Under the pieces are notes generated by a model. The model had not been told where the DNA came from, did no database searches, and saw nothing but the letters and a program-made list of their open reading frames with translations. Source: Bradyrhizobium sp. NDS-1 (GTDB lineage: Bacteria; Pseudomonadota; Alphaproteobacteria; Rhizobiales; Xanthobacteraceae). Taken from it: 64,000 nucleotides of DNA. Positions 35,506 to 45,781 of the stretch are shown here, piece by piece; within the stretch, counting starts at the first letter, position 1, and each line of letters starts with the position of its first letter. A program made the position numbers and the translations under genes. The DNA lies in assembly GCF_032918005.1 (NCBI RefSeq), contig NZ_CP136628.1, positions 3,953,501 through 4,017,500 on the forward strand, in the 5' to 3' direction.

Positions 35506-37071
35506 ATGGCCGAACGATATCAGGACAGACCGTTTCCTTCCGATGACTATGGTCGCGGTGGCGATCAGCATGGGAGGGCGGAAAGCGATCCCTTGGCTGA
35601 GCTGGCCCGCCTGATCGGACAGACCGATCCTTTCGCCGCGCAGTCGCGGCCGACTGCTCCACCGGCAGCGCCGGCCCTGAACTATCGGGACGACGATTAC
35701 CGCCAGGATGACGACCAGCAGGACTATGCCGAGCCGGCCTCGCAGACTCCGCCCGGGCCGCCCTCATGGATGCGCCGCGCCAATGTGCAGCCGCAGCCGG
35801 CACCCGTGCCGGAGCCTGACTATCCCGTCTCCGTGAATCCGGTCCATCCTCTGCATCGCTATTCAGCCCAGCCCGCTGCGTCCGAGCCTGATCTTCATCA
35901 GCCGCATGCCTATCAGGATCACGCCTATCAGGGGCAGGCTTACCAGCCGCAGGATCACGCCCACCAGCAGCAAGCCGATCAGAGCCAATATCAGCAGCCC
36001 GATCCGTCGCGCTACGACGATGCGCTCTATGGTCGGCTCGAGGCAGGCGAGCAGGACTACCAGCGTGAGCCGGCCTATCCGGACGATCCCTACGCCTATC
36101 AGAGCGACTATCCCGAGCCCGAACTCGAGGAGCCGAAGAAGCAGCGCGGCGGCATGATGACGGTCGCGGCGATCCTGGCGCTTGCCGTCGTCGGCACGGG
36201 CGCAGCCTTTGCCTACAAGACCTATGTCGGTTCGCCCCGCAGCGGTGAGCCGCCGATCATCAAGGCCGACAATACCCCGACCAAGATCGTGCCTGCGCCG
36301 GCGGATTCGTCGGCCAAGGTGCCGGATCGCATGGCGAGCGGCGATGGCGCCGAGAAGATCGTGCCGCGCGAAGAGGCGCCGGTCGATGTCGCAGCCAAGG
36401 CGGGCGGCCCCCGCGTGGTGTTCCCGCCGCTGAACCAGAATGCGAACCCGCCGTCGGTCGCGAGCGTGTCGCCGTCCGCTGCGCCGCCGCCGGGCGCGGG
36501 GCTGGCTGCCAGCAATGGCACGCTGCCGAACAATTCGCCGCGCGCGATCAGGACCGTAGCCGTGAAGGGCGATCAGACCGATAGTGCCGCGCCGCAATCC
36601 GCCGCGGCCAGGCCCACGCCCACGACGGCTGCACCAAAGCCTGTTGCTGCACCCGTCGCACCGGCCGCGCCGCGCAATCCGCCGACCTCCGCCAATGCCA
36701 GCGCCAACCAGCCGATGTCGCTGGCACCGCAATCGGCGCCGGCGACTGAGCCACCGCAGCGCCTGGCTGCGACCGCCCCCACTCAGATCGCGCCCAGCAG
36801 CAGCAGCGGTGGTGGCGGCTACATCGTGCAAGTCTCCTCGCAGCAGAGCGAGGATAGCGCCGCCGCCTCGTATCGCGTGCTTCAGAGCAAGTATGGCAGC
36901 GTGCTCGGCTCCCGCTCGCCGGTGATCAAGCGCGTCGACCTCACCGACAAGGGCAAGGGGGTCGTCTATCGCGCCTTCGCCGGGCCATATGCTTCGGCTG
37001 AGGAGGCGACGCAGGCCTGCAACAGCCTGAAGTCGGCAGGCCTGTCCGCCTGCTTCGTCCAGAGGAATTAA
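35506..37071 (+). CDS. SPOR-domain, single-pass membrane protein (FtsN-like layout)
   Basis: 521 aa. Cytoplasmic N-terminal half (1-200) of low complexity with many Gln, His, Tyr and Pro (repeats such as AYQDHAYQGQAYQPQ), one membrane helix about 212-232 (MMTVAAILALAVVGTGAAFAY), a long Pro/Ala/Ser periplasmic linker, and a SPOR domain at the C-terminus (GGGGYIVQVSSQQSEDSA to the end). SPOR domains bind denuded glycan at the septum, so a cell-division role is likely. ATG 35506 chosen; the TTG at 35431 would add 25 unrelated residues. nagZ follows. Confidence 0.88.
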   Translation: MAERYQDRPFPSDDYGRGGDQHGRAESDPLAELARLIGQTDPFAAQSRPTAPPAAPALNYRDDDYRQDDDQQDYAEPASQTPPGPPSWMRRANVQPQPAPVPEPDYPVSVNPVHPLHRYSAQPAASEPDLHQPHAYQDHAYQGQAYQPQDHAHQQQADQSQYQQPDPSRYDDALYGRLEAGEQDYQREPAYPDDPYAYQSDYPEPELEEPKKQRGGMMTVAAILALAVVGTGAAFAYKTYVGSPRSGEPPIIKADNTPTKIVPAPADSSAKVPDRMASGDGAEKIVPREEAPVDVAAKAGGPRVVFPPLNQNANPPSVASVSPSAAPPPGAGLAASNGTLPNNSPRAIRTVAVKGDQTDSAAPQSAAARPTPTTAAPKPVAAPVAPAAPRNPPTSANASANQPMSLAPQSAPATEPPQRLAATAPTQIAPSSSSGGGGYIVQVSSQQSEDSAAASYRVLQSKYGSVLGSRSPVIKRVDLTDKGKGVVYRAFAGPYASAEEATQACNSLKSAGLSACFVQRN

Positions 37072-37117
37072 CGGCCGTTTCCTTGACCCCCTCGCGGGTC
37101 AGGGTTAATCGGCCGTT
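37070..37117. repeat. Nested palindrome filling the SPOR-nagZ gap
   Basis: AACGGCCG (37070-37077) pairs with CGGCCGTT (37110-37117) and inside it TGACCC (37084-37089) pairs with GGGTCA (37096-37101). The outer arm touches the SPOR stop codon and ends at the base before the nagZ ATG; the inner arm carries the AGGG that would serve as nagZ RBS. Confidence 0.5.
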
Positions 37118-38146
37118 ATGAGCACGCGGGCCTTCATTACCGGCGTATCCGGAACCGAACTGACCGCCGCCGAGCGGGAGTTCATCCGCGACCAGCGCCC
37201 ATGGGGTTTCATCCTCTTCAAGCGCAATGTCTCTACGCCCGTCCAAGTCGCTGCATTGGTTGCGGAATTGCGGACGGCGGCAGGTCTCGCTGACGCGCCG
37301 GTCCTGATCGACCAGGAGGGCGGACGGGTGCAGCGGCTGGGTCCGCCGCACTGGCCGGTCTATCCGCCGGGCGCCGTATTCTCGAATTTGTACGACACTG
37401 ATTCGGCCCTCGGGCTCACCGCGGCGCGCCTGAGCGCCCGCCTGATCGCAGCTGATCTCGTCGATCTCGGGATTACCGTGGATTGCCTGCCGCTGGCCGA
37501 CGTGCCGGTGGCCGGCGCCGATGCCGTCATCGGGAACCGGGCCTATGGCACCGAGCCGGGCAAGGTCGCGGCGATCGCGCGTGCCGTCACCGAAGGGCTG
37601 GAGCAGGGCGGCGTGCTGCCGGTCCTCAAACACATTCCCGGCCATGGCCGGGCCACCGCGGACACCCATTTCCAGCTGCCGACGGTTGATACGCCGAGAG
37701 CCGAGCTGGAACAGACCGACTTCGCGGCGTTCAAACCGCTGGCGGATCTGCCGATGGCCATGACTGCACATGTTGTGTTTAGCGCGGTCGACCCCGCCCA
37801 TCCGGCGACGACATCTGCGACAATGATTGCTGACGTGATTCGCGGCGCAATCGGGTTCCAGGGTTTGTTAATGAGTGATGACGTGTCGATGAACGCGCTG
37901 TCGGGGAATATCGCCGAACGGACCCGCGCCATCTTCGCGGCCGGTTGCGACGTGGCCCTGCATTGCAACGGCAACATCGAGGAGATGCGCGAGGTCGCCG
38001 GCCAGACACCTGAACTGTCCGGCAGGGCGCTCGAGCGGGCGAACGCCGCGCTCGCCGCACGCAGGCCGCCGCAGCCGTTCGACCGGGCGGCCGCGCGCAC
38101 TGAGCTGGACGCATTGATCGCACGGGCAAACACGGCATCCGCATGA
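37118..38146 (+). CDS. nagZ: Beta-N-acetylhexosaminidase (muropeptide recycling)
   Basis: GH3 enzyme that removes GlcNAc from anhydromuropeptides in the cytoplasm. 342 aa, single-domain bacterial NagZ. Motifs: LIDQEGGRVQRLGPP, the KHIPGHGRATADTHFQLP His-Asp dyad loop and the nucleophile aspartate in LLMSDDVSMNAL. Stop overlaps the scpA start as ATGA. Sits in a run SPOR-nagZ-scpA-scpB-tatABC common in alphaproteobacteria. Confidence 0.95.
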   Translation: MSTRAFITGVSGTELTAAEREFIRDQRPWGFILFKRNVSTPVQVAALVAELRTAAGLADAPVLIDQEGGRVQRLGPPHWPVYPPGAVFSNLYDTDSALGLTAARLSARLIAADLVDLGITVDCLPLADVPVAGADAVIGNRAYGTEPGKVAAIARAVTEGLEQGGVLPVLKHIPGHGRATADTHFQLPTVDTPRAELEQTDFAAFKPLADLPMAMTAHVVFSAVDPAHPATTSATMIADVIRGAIGFQGLLMSDDVSMNALSGNIAERTRAIFAAGCDVALHCNGNIEEMREVAGQTPELSGRALERANAALAARRPPQPFDRAAARTELDALIARANTASA

Positions 38147-38982
38147 CCGCAGAAATTCTATCCTTCGAAACCGGGCGGCCCGCAGAGCTTGCCGAGGGTG
38201 AGCCGGCGTTGGTGGTCGACGTCGAGGGCTATGAGGGCCCGCTCGACCTGCTGCTCGCGCTGGCGCGGCAGCAGAAGGTCGATCTCGCCAAGATCTCGAT
38301 CCTGGCGCTCGCCGACCAGTATCTCCACTTCATCGAAGCCGCGCGAAAAATCCGGCTGGAGCTCGCCGCCGACTACCTCGTCATGGCGGCCTGGCTCGCC
38401 TTCCTGAAGTCGCGCCTGCTGCTGCCGGAGCCGCCGAGTGCGGAAGGCCCGAGCGCGGAGCAGATGGCGACGGCGCTTGCCAACCGTCTGCGCCGGCTGG
38501 AAGCCATTCGCGAGGCCGCCAACCGGCTGATGAACAGGCCGCAACTGCAGCGTGACATCTTCCCGCGCGGCGAGCCCGAGCAGATCGCCGAAATCAGGCA
38601 CCCGAAATACACGGCGACGCTGTACGATTTGCTCACCGCCTATGCCTCGCAGCGCCAGTCGCGCGTGCTGGCGAGCGTGCATCTGGCCAAGCGCACGGTG
38701 TGGTCGCTCGCCGAGGCGCGCGCCACGCTGGAGCGGCTGGTCGGCAGCATCAGCGAGCAGGACGATTGGGGCGTGCTCGACGATTTCCTGGTCCGCCACG
38801 TCGCCGACCCGACGCAGCGCGCGACGGTGTTCGCCTCGAGCTTTGCCGCCGCGCTCGAACTCGTGCGCGAAGGTCAGCTGGAACTGAACCAGAAAGAGGC
38901 GTTTGCGCCGATCTATTTCCGGAAGGGGCGCCCGAAACCGGTCCCGGACGCAGTTCCTGCGTCTGATGCGCCGGTCGGTTAA
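38143..38982 (+). CDS. scpA: Segregation and condensation protein A
   Basis: Kleisin subunit of the SMC-ScpAB condensin. 279 aa. N-terminal kleisin motif YEGPLDLLLALARQQKVDLAKISI, helical middle (YLVMAAWLAFLKSRLLLPEP) and winged-helix C-terminus are recognisable. Coupled to nagZ by a 4-base overlap and 21 bp before scpB. Confidence 0.95.
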   Translation: MTAEILSFETGRPAELAEGEPALVVDVEGYEGPLDLLLALARQQKVDLAKISILALADQYLHFIEAARKIRLELAADYLVMAAWLAFLKSRLLLPEPPSAEGPSAEQMATALANRLRRLEAIREAANRLMNRPQLQRDIFPRGEPEQIAEIRHPKYTATLYDLLTAYASQRQSRVLASVHLAKRTVWSLAEARATLERLVGSISEQDDWGVLDDFLVRHVADPTQRATVFASSFAAALELVREGQLELNQKEAFAPIYFRKGRPKPVPDAVPASDAPVG

Positions 38983-39003
38983 GTGCAAGAAGGAGAAGCT
39001 ACC

Positions 39004-39768
39004 ATGGCAAGCCTGGCTGAAATGCGGGTAGACGAGGCCGAGCCGATGGAGAACGAAACCCAGGCACGTCCCGAGGAACTGCGGCTGCTGGAAGCGCTGC
39101 TGTTTGCTTCGAGTGAACCGCTGGATACCGCGACGCTGGCCAAGCGCATGCCCGAGGGTGTCGACGTCAAGGCCGCGCTCGAGCAGCTCCAGGCCGACTA
39201 TTCCTTGCGCGGAGTGAATCTCGTTCGCGTCGCCAACAAATGGACCTTTCGCACCGCCGGCGATCTCGCCTGGCTGATGACGCGGGAGAGCACCGAGACC
39301 CGCCGCCTTTCGCGCGCGGCCATCGAGGTGCTGGCGATCATTGCCTATCACCAGCCGGTGACGCGCGCCGAGATCGAGGAGATCCGCGGCGTCGTCACCT
39401 CGAAGGGCACGCTGGACGTGCTGCTGGAGACCGGCTGGATCAAGCCGCGTGGACGGCGCAAGACGCCCGGCCGTCCGCTGACCTTCGGAACCACCGAGGA
39501 CTTCCTGTCGCAGTTCACCCTGGAACAGCTCGGCGATCTGCCGGGTCTGGAGGAGCTGAAGGGTACGGGCCTGTTGGATTCGCGTCTGCCGACCGGGTTC
39601 AGCGTGCCGACGCCTTCTGACGATCCGCAGCTCCGCGAGGACGAGGATCCGCTGGAACCGGGCGACGACCTCGATCTGGCGCTGGCGCCCGCGGTCGAGC
39701 CCGAAACCCCGGAAGAGACGCCGGACGGCGGCAAAGAAGGCGGCGGCGAGGGTGGCACCGAGGAGTGA
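39004..39768 (+). CDS. scpB: Segregation and condensation protein B
   Basis: ScpB partner of the kleisin, 254 aa with two winged-helix domains (about 20-180): LRLLEALLFASSEPLD, IEVLAIIAYHQPVTRAEIEEIRG and GRPLTFGTTEDFL. The last 60 residues are acidic and Gly/Glu/Pro-rich, not part of the fold. ATG 39004 has GGAG 8 nt upstream; a GTG at 38983 is in frame. Confidence 0.95.
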   Translation: MASLAEMRVDEAEPMENETQARPEELRLLEALLFASSEPLDTATLAKRMPEGVDVKAALEQLQADYSLRGVNLVRVANKWTFRTAGDLAWLMTRESTETRRLSRAAIEVLAIIAYHQPVTRAEIEEIRGVVTSKGTLDVLLETGWIKPRGRRKTPGRPLTFGTTEDFLSQFTLEQLGDLPGLEELKGTGLLDSRLPTGFSVPTPSDDPQLREDEDPLEPGDDLDLALAPAVEPETPEETPDGGKEGGGEGGTEE

Positions 39769-39935
39769 GCACCCGGCTGTTTGCGGGCTCCTGCGACCAG
39801 TTAACACTAGCAAGATTACGTAGTGCCGACAGCGAATTGGCACTGCCTTGGTCCTTGTTTTTGAGCCCTGCCAAGCCTACGTTCCGGTGAAGATCGGCCG
39901 GGTCCCCTGGCCATGCGCGTTTGGAGGGTTGCAGG

Positions 39936-40172
39936 ATGGGTTCACTCAGCATTTGGCACTGGATCCTGGTGATCGCAGTGGTCCTGCTGCTGTTCGGCCG
40001 CGGCAAGATTTCGGATCTGATGGGCGACGTGGCGCAGGGCATCAAGGCATTCAAGAAGGGCATGCAGGACGACGACAAGTCCGGTGACAAGCCCGAGCCG
40101 GCCAAGTCCATCGAGCACAACAATGCCGCGCCGACCGCGGCACGGTCCGACGTCGGCAGCAAGGCCGTCTGA
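39936..40172 (+). CDS. tatA: Twin-arginine translocase subunit TatA
   Basis: 78 aa. N-terminal helix ([22 protein letters not shown]), hinge and amphipathic helix ([19 protein letters not shown]) followed by a charged tail: the standard TatA layout. ATG 39936 follows GGAGGG. A promoter region with an AGTGCC/GGCACT inverted repeat (39821-39843) lies upstream. First gene of tatABC. Confidence 0.96.
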   Translation: MGSLSIWHWILVIAVVLLLFGRGKISDLMGDVAQGIKAFKKGMQDDDKSGDKPEPAKSIEHNNAAPTAARSDVGSKAV

Positions 40173-40260
40173 GCCGAAAGAAGCACGCGAGACGCGGCCA
40201 GCGCCCCGATCCTGCGCGCGAGGGTTGGGCCGGCTGCGGCTGGCGTGAACGGAAGACCTC

Positions 40261-40755
40261 ATGTTCGACATCGGGTGGAGTGAACTGGTCCTCATCGGGG
40301 TCGTGGCCCTGATCGCCATCGGCCCGAAAGAGCTGCCGGGCGTGCTGCGCATGGTCGGACAGTGGATGAGCAAAGCGCGCAAGATGGCCGCCGAATTCCA
40401 GGGCCAGTTCCAGGAAGCGATGCGCGAGGCCGAAATGGCCGACCTCAAGAAGAGCTTCGACGAGGTCAAGGAAGCCGCGACGGGATTCAATCCGCTGACC
40501 TCGCTCCAGAAGGACGTCAGCGACGCGCTCCGCGTCGATGCGCTCGACAAGCCGGCCGAGACGTCCACGACGACTGCCGTTGAACCCCCGACGACTCCCA
40601 CCACGCCGGAAGCGCCGACGCCGGCGACCTTCATGGAAGCCGAGGCGCATGCGGCCGCGAACGAGCCGCTCGCGATCACCCGCGAGGTCGAGCAAGCGGC
40701 CGTCGCGCAGGACACCGCGCCATCCGAAGCGATCAAGGACGCCAAAGCGTCATGA
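40261..40755 (+). CDS. tatB: Twin-arginine translocase subunit TatB
   Basis: 164 aa. N-terminal membrane helix with the family motif [26 protein letters not shown], amphipathic helix, then a Thr/Pro/Ala/Glu-rich tail. TatB binds TatC and receives the twin-arginine precursor. Overlaps tatC by four bases (ATGA). Confidence 0.96.
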   Translation: MFDIGWSELVLIGVVALIAIGPKELPGVLRMVGQWMSKARKMAAEFQGQFQEAMREAEMADLKKSFDEVKEAATGFNPLTSLQKDVSDALRVDALDKPAETSTTTAVEPPTTPTTPEAPTPATFMEAEAHAAANEPLAITREVEQAAVAQDTAPSEAIKDAKAS

Positions 40756-41567
40756 CCGACGCCGATATCGAGGCCAGCAAAGCCCCGCTGATGGACCATC
40801 TGATCGAGCTGCGTTCGCGGCTGATCAAGGCGTTGCTCGGCTTCGGCCTTGCCTTCATCTTCTGCTTCTTCTTCGCCAAGCAGATCTACAACGTGCTGGT
40901 CTGGCCGTTCGTGTGGATCGCTGGCCCCGAGAACTCGAAATTCATCTACACGGCGCTGCTGGAATATTTCATCACCCAGCTCAAGCTCGCGCTGTTCGGC
41001 GCCGGCTTCATCTCGTTCCCGGTCATCGCGACGCAGATCTATGGATTTGTGGCGCCCGGACTGTACAAGCACGAGAAGCAGGCCTTCCTGCCATATCTGG
41101 TCGCGACTCCCTTCTTCTTCGTGCTGGGGTCCGCACTGGTCTATTTCGTCGTGCTGCCGATGCTGGTGCGGTTCTCGCTCGGCATGCAGCAGGCCGGCGG
41201 CGACGAGACCGCGCAGATCCAGCTCCTGCCCAAGGTCGGCGAATATCTGTCGCTGATGATGTCGCTGATCTTCGCCTTCGGCATCGCCTTCCAGCTTCCG
41301 GTGATCCTGACTCTGCTCGGCCGCATCGGCATCGTGACCTCGAAGATGCTGCGCGAGAAGCGCCGCTATTTCATCGTCATCGCCTTCGTCATCGCAGCCG
41401 TGCTGACCCCGCCCGACGTGCTCAGTCAGTGCTCCCTGGCGTTTCCCCTGATGGCGCTCTACGAGGGCTCGATCATCGCGGTCGGGATCGTGGAGAAGAA
41501 GGCGGCGGCAGCCGCGCAGGCGACCAGCGGCACCGATGTCTCGACGCCGGCCAATCCGGCAGAGTAG
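40752..41567 (+). CDS. tatC: Twin-arginine translocase subunit TatC
   Basis: 271 aa with six membrane helices. N-terminal [19 protein letters not shown], the conserved [17 protein letters not shown] and the loop [14 protein letters not shown] [17 protein letters not shown] identify the receptor subunit. The C-terminal 30 residues are Ala-rich and variable. A family A repeat separates it from serS. Confidence 0.97.
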   Translation: MTDADIEASKAPLMDHLIELRSRLIKALLGFGLAFIFCFFFAKQIYNVLVWPFVWIAGPENSKFIYTALLEYFITQLKLALFGAGFISFPVIATQIYGFVAPGLYKHEKQAFLPYLVATPFFFVLGSALVYFVVLPMLVRFSLGMQQAGGDETAQIQLLPKVGEYLSLMMSLIFAFGIAFQLPVILTLLGRIGIVTSKMLREKRRYFIVIAFVIAAVLTPPDVLSQCSLAFPLMALYEGSIIAVGIVEKKAAAAAQATSGTDVSTPANPAE

Positions 41568-41585
41568 GGCGGTAAACCCTCCGGC

Positions 41586-41692
41586 GTCATTCCCCGCGCA
41601 TGCGGGGAATCCAGTACGCTGCGGCCTATCGTGGAATCACTGCCGTCTCTGGAATACTGGATCATCCGCTTTCGCGGATGATGACAGCTGTG
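41586..41692. repeat. Dispersed palindromic repeat, family A (copy 2, inverted)
   Basis: GTCATTCCCCGCGCATGCGGGGAATCCAGTACGC at one end (in pieces CCCCGC/GCGGGG) and ATACTGGATCATCCGCTTTCGCGGATGATGACAG at the other: the same element as 25471-25580 and 47175-47286. The two CCGC...GCGG hairpins at its ends could end the tatABC transcript. Confidence 0.75.
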
Positions 41693-41696
41693 CTAG

Positions 41697-43091
<1,395 letters not shown>

Positions 43092-43164
43092 CGCTAAAAA
43101 CGATTGGTTGCGAAGATCGGACGGGCGGCTATCCTGCCGGCCCGTCCACGCGAACCCACCGTTC

Positions 43165-43527
43165 ATGGCCTTGCACCGCGACATCTTCTGGGTCGGCAGA
43201 CAATGGGCGGTGACGGCTGCCGGCATCCAGGCCGTGGACCAGCGCCTGCGCGGTGTGCTCGACATCGAGCTCGCGCGGCTGTGGGACGACGATCTCGTGC
43301 AGAGCCGGCGGGCCAAGCCCGGTGTGAATATAGCAGACTTCGACAAGGCGCTGACGGTGGCGCGCGAACGCTTTCCGCAGGCGCCCGAGTTGGACCCGTT
43401 CGTTGCGCAATTGGAGGCGCTCGGCGTGATCGAGGCTCCCGTGGTGAGCCCGGTCGTACCGGCGATGCAGCTGCGTGCGGAGGGCCGGCTGGCGCGCTTC
43501 CTGCCGCAATGGCGCATCCGCCGGTAA
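43165..43527 (+). CDS. Conserved hypothetical protein between serS and surE
   Basis: 120 aa, soluble, no signal peptide. The N-terminal FWVGRQWAVTAAGIQAVDQRL and the middle NIADFDKALTVARERF suggest a compact helical protein; no known domain was recognised. Position between serS and surE on the same strand suggests cotranscription. Confidence 0.6.
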   Translation: MALHRDIFWVGRQWAVTAAGIQAVDQRLRGVLDIELARLWDDDLVQSRRAKPGVNIADFDKALTVARERFPQAPELDPFVAQLEALGVIEAPVVSPVVPAMQLRAEGRLARFLPQWRIRR

Positions 43528-43633
43528 CGGGCTCAAGCCGGAACCTGCCACCAGGGTCCCTGGCAGCCGGTTTGCCTGATCGGCCGGAGCCGGATAAGAC
43601 GGCTCAGACCCCCTTCAGGAATCGACCTTTCGC

Positions 43634-44401
43634 ATGCGCATTCTCTGCACCAATGACGACGGCATCCACGCCCCCGGCCTCAAGGTCGTGGAGGAGATCG
43701 CGCGCGCGCTGTCCGACGATGTCTGGGTGGTCGCGCCCGAGCTCGACCAGTCCGGCGTGTCGCATTCGCTGTCGCTGAACGATCCCTTGCGCCTGCGCGA
43801 GGTCGGGCCACGGCACTTTGCCGTGCGCGGCACGCCGACCGACTGCGTCATCATGGGGGCGCGCCATATCCTCGGGCCGAAACTGCCCGACATCGTGCTG
43901 TCCGGGGTCAACAAGGGCCGTAACGTCGCCGAGGACGTGGTCTATTCCGGCACCATCGCCGGCGCCTTGGAGGGCACCATCCTGGGCTTGCCGTCGTTCG
44001 CGCTGTCGCAGGAGTTCAGCGTCGAGACCCGCGAGCGCCCGCCCTGGGATACCGCGCGCAAGTTCGGGCCCGACATCCTGCGCAAGGTGATCGCCGCCGG
44101 CATCCCGAAGGACACCGTCATCAACGTCAACTTCCCGTCCTGCGCGCCGGAGGATGTGCTGGGCGTCCGCGTCACGCGCCAGGGCAAACGCAATCTCGGT
44201 TTCTTGCGGATCGACGAGCGCAAGGACGGCCGGGGCAATCCCTATTTCTGGATCGGCTTCGAGCGCGCCGCGATGATGGACACGCCGGCCGACGGCACTG
44301 ATCTCGCGGCGCTTCGCGAGCGCTACGTCTCGGTCACGCCGCTCAGGCTCGACCGCACCAACGAGGCGTTCTCCGAAGAGCTCAGCGCGACGTTGAAGTA
44401 A
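43634..44401 (+). CDS. surE: 5'/3'-nucleotidase SurE
   Basis: Metal-dependent survival phosphatase, 255 aa. [11 protein letters not shown] at the N-terminus carries the Mg-binding D8-D9, GTPTDCV and [20 protein letters not shown] follow, and VNVNFPSC is present. Upstream of pcm and an NlpD-like gene, reproducing the classical surE-pcm-nlpD stress/stationary-phase neighbourhood, here interrupted by a minus-strand receiver gene. Confidence 0.96.
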   Translation: MRILCTNDDGIHAPGLKVVEEIARALSDDVWVVAPELDQSGVSHSLSLNDPLRLREVGPRHFAVRGTPTDCVIMGARHILGPKLPDIVLSGVNKGRNVAEDVVYSGTIAGALEGTILGLPSFALSQEFSVETRERPPWDTARKFGPDILRKVIAAGIPKDTVINVNFPSCAPEDVLGVRVTRQGKRNLGFLRIDERKDGRGNPYFWIGFERAAMMDTPADGTDLAALRERYVSVTPLRLDRTNEAFSEELSATLK

Positions 44402-44422
44402 GTGCCGGATCGGACATAGCGG

Positions 44423-44794
44423 CTATCCGCCGCGGAGCGCGGCTTCGATGGTCTTGCCGAGGGCGTCGAGCTGAAACGGCTTCTGCAGCGCCGGCCGGTC
44501 GCGGTACTGCTCGGGCAGGCCGGAGGAGCCGTAGCCGGTGGCAAAGATGAACGGGCAGCCCTTGGCCTTGATCACGTCGGCGACCGGCGAGATGACCTTG
44601 CCGTTGACGTTGACGTCGAGGATGGCGATGTCGAACTCGGTCGCCTGAGCGAGCCGCATGGCCTCGGTGATGTCGCCGGCCTCGGCAGCGACCTTGTAGC
44701 CGAGCTCTTCGAGCATGTCCGCGACCATCATCCTGATCATCACCTCGTCCTCGACGAGGAATACAGAGCGGCCGGAAAGCCCTGTCGCGGTCAT
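44423..44794 (-). CDS. Single-domain response regulator
   Basis: 123-aa receiver with VEDE pocket, aspartate in AILDVNVNG, FATGYGSSG and KPFQ. The LDVNVNG and FATGYG motifs mark the receiver subgroup often found with HWE/general-stress kinases in alphaproteobacteria. Start at 44794 has AAGGA 7 nt upstream; the frame is open to 44905. Convergent with surE and divergent from pcm; no partner kinase adjacent. Confidence 0.85.
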   Translation of the reverse strand: MTATGLSGRSVFLVEDEVMIRMMVADMLEELGYKVAAEAGDITEAMRLAQATEFDIAILDVNVNGKVISPVADVIKAKGCPFIFATGYGSSGLPEQYRDRPALQKPFQLDALGKTIEAALRGG

Positions 44795-45021
44795 GATTGA
44801 GTCCTTGCCCATTGCCAAAAACGTTCGCAGATAACACGAATTGACGCAATGCGCGTTTCGACCAAGGGATGGCTGAAAATGGTCATCGCGGCTCGCCTCT
44901 GGCAAGCCGGTCGGTGGTCAAATGCGCCATGCGAAGAGTATCATGGGTTCCCAGGCAGGAACACGATTCTGGCGTCCGGGCTTGGCGCCTCGTGGGGCCG
45001 GCAAGACAGCGTAATCAGGCA

Positions 45022-45672
45022 ATGACCTCCAATCAGCACCCGCCGGAAAAGATGATGTTTCAGCTCACGCTGAGACGCCGGGGCATCAGCGATCAAGCGG
45101 TGCTGCGAACCATGGAGGAGGTGCCGCGCGAGCTTTTCGTCGACGAGGCCGATCGCGACGGCGCCTACCGCGACAGCGCGCTGCCGATCGCCTGTGGACA
45201 GACCATCAGCCAGCCCTTCGTCGTGGCCTATATGACCGAACAGCTCCAGCTCCGGAAGCAGCACCGCGTGCTCGAGATCGGCGCCGGCTCCGGCTACCAG
45301 GCGGCGGTGCTGTCGCGGCTCGCCGGCCAGGTGCTGACGGTCGAGCGCTATCGCAAGCTTGCGGACACGGCGCGCGCCCGGCTTGAAAAGCTGAATTGTC
45401 ACAATGTCGAGGTGATGCTCGGCGACGGCCTCAATCTGCCGCCCAATATCGGCCCGTTCGATCGCATCATCGTCACCGCCGCGGTGGAGCGGCTTCCGGA
45501 CAATCTGGTCGAGCGGCTCGAGGTCGGCGGCATCCTGATCGCGCCGGTCGGCCCGCATCAGGGCGTGCAGACGCTGATCCGCCTGACCCGCGGCGAAGCC
45601 GGGATCGAGCGCAAGGAACTCGTCGAGGTCCGCTTCGTGCCGGCGCTGCCCGGGGTGGCGCGGGAGCTGTAG
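45022..45672 (+). CDS. pcm: Protein-L-isoaspartate O-methyltransferase
   Basis: SAM-dependent repair of isoaspartyl residues, 216 aa. Motifs: [20 protein letters not shown] site [18 protein letters not shown] and [20 protein letters not shown] 45022 matches the family N-terminus ([14 protein letters not shown] shortly after it); the frame is open to 44869. Between surE and the NlpD-like gene. Confidence 0.95.
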   Translation: MTSNQHPPEKMMFQLTLRRRGISDQAVLRTMEEVPRELFVDEADRDGAYRDSALPIACGQTISQPFVVAYMTEQLQLRKQHRVLEIGAGSGYQAAVLSRLAGQVLTVERYRKLADTARARLEKLNCHNVEVMLGDGLNLPPNIGPFDRIIVTAAVERLPDNLVERLEVGGILIAPVGPHQGVQTLIRLTRGEAGIERKELVEVRFVPALPGVAREL

Positions 45673-45713
45673 ATTTCCGGATCGGCTGTGCCGCCAACAT
45701 GTTATTGGGAGGG

Positions 45714-45728
45714 TTAAGCCGTTATTTA
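45714..45728 (+). promoter_or_regulatory. CtrA-like box (TTAA-N7-TTTA) before the NlpD-like gene
   Basis: TTAA (45714-45717), seven bases, TTTA (45725-45728): one mismatch from the CtrA consensus, 54 bp upstream of the ATG at 45782. A small inverted repeat GTGTTT/AAACAC (45737-45753) follows. Confidence 0.35.
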
Positions 45729-45781
45729 CTCGGCGCGTGTTTACTTAAAACACCAGTTCTGTTGCGTACGAGTGAGTAACC

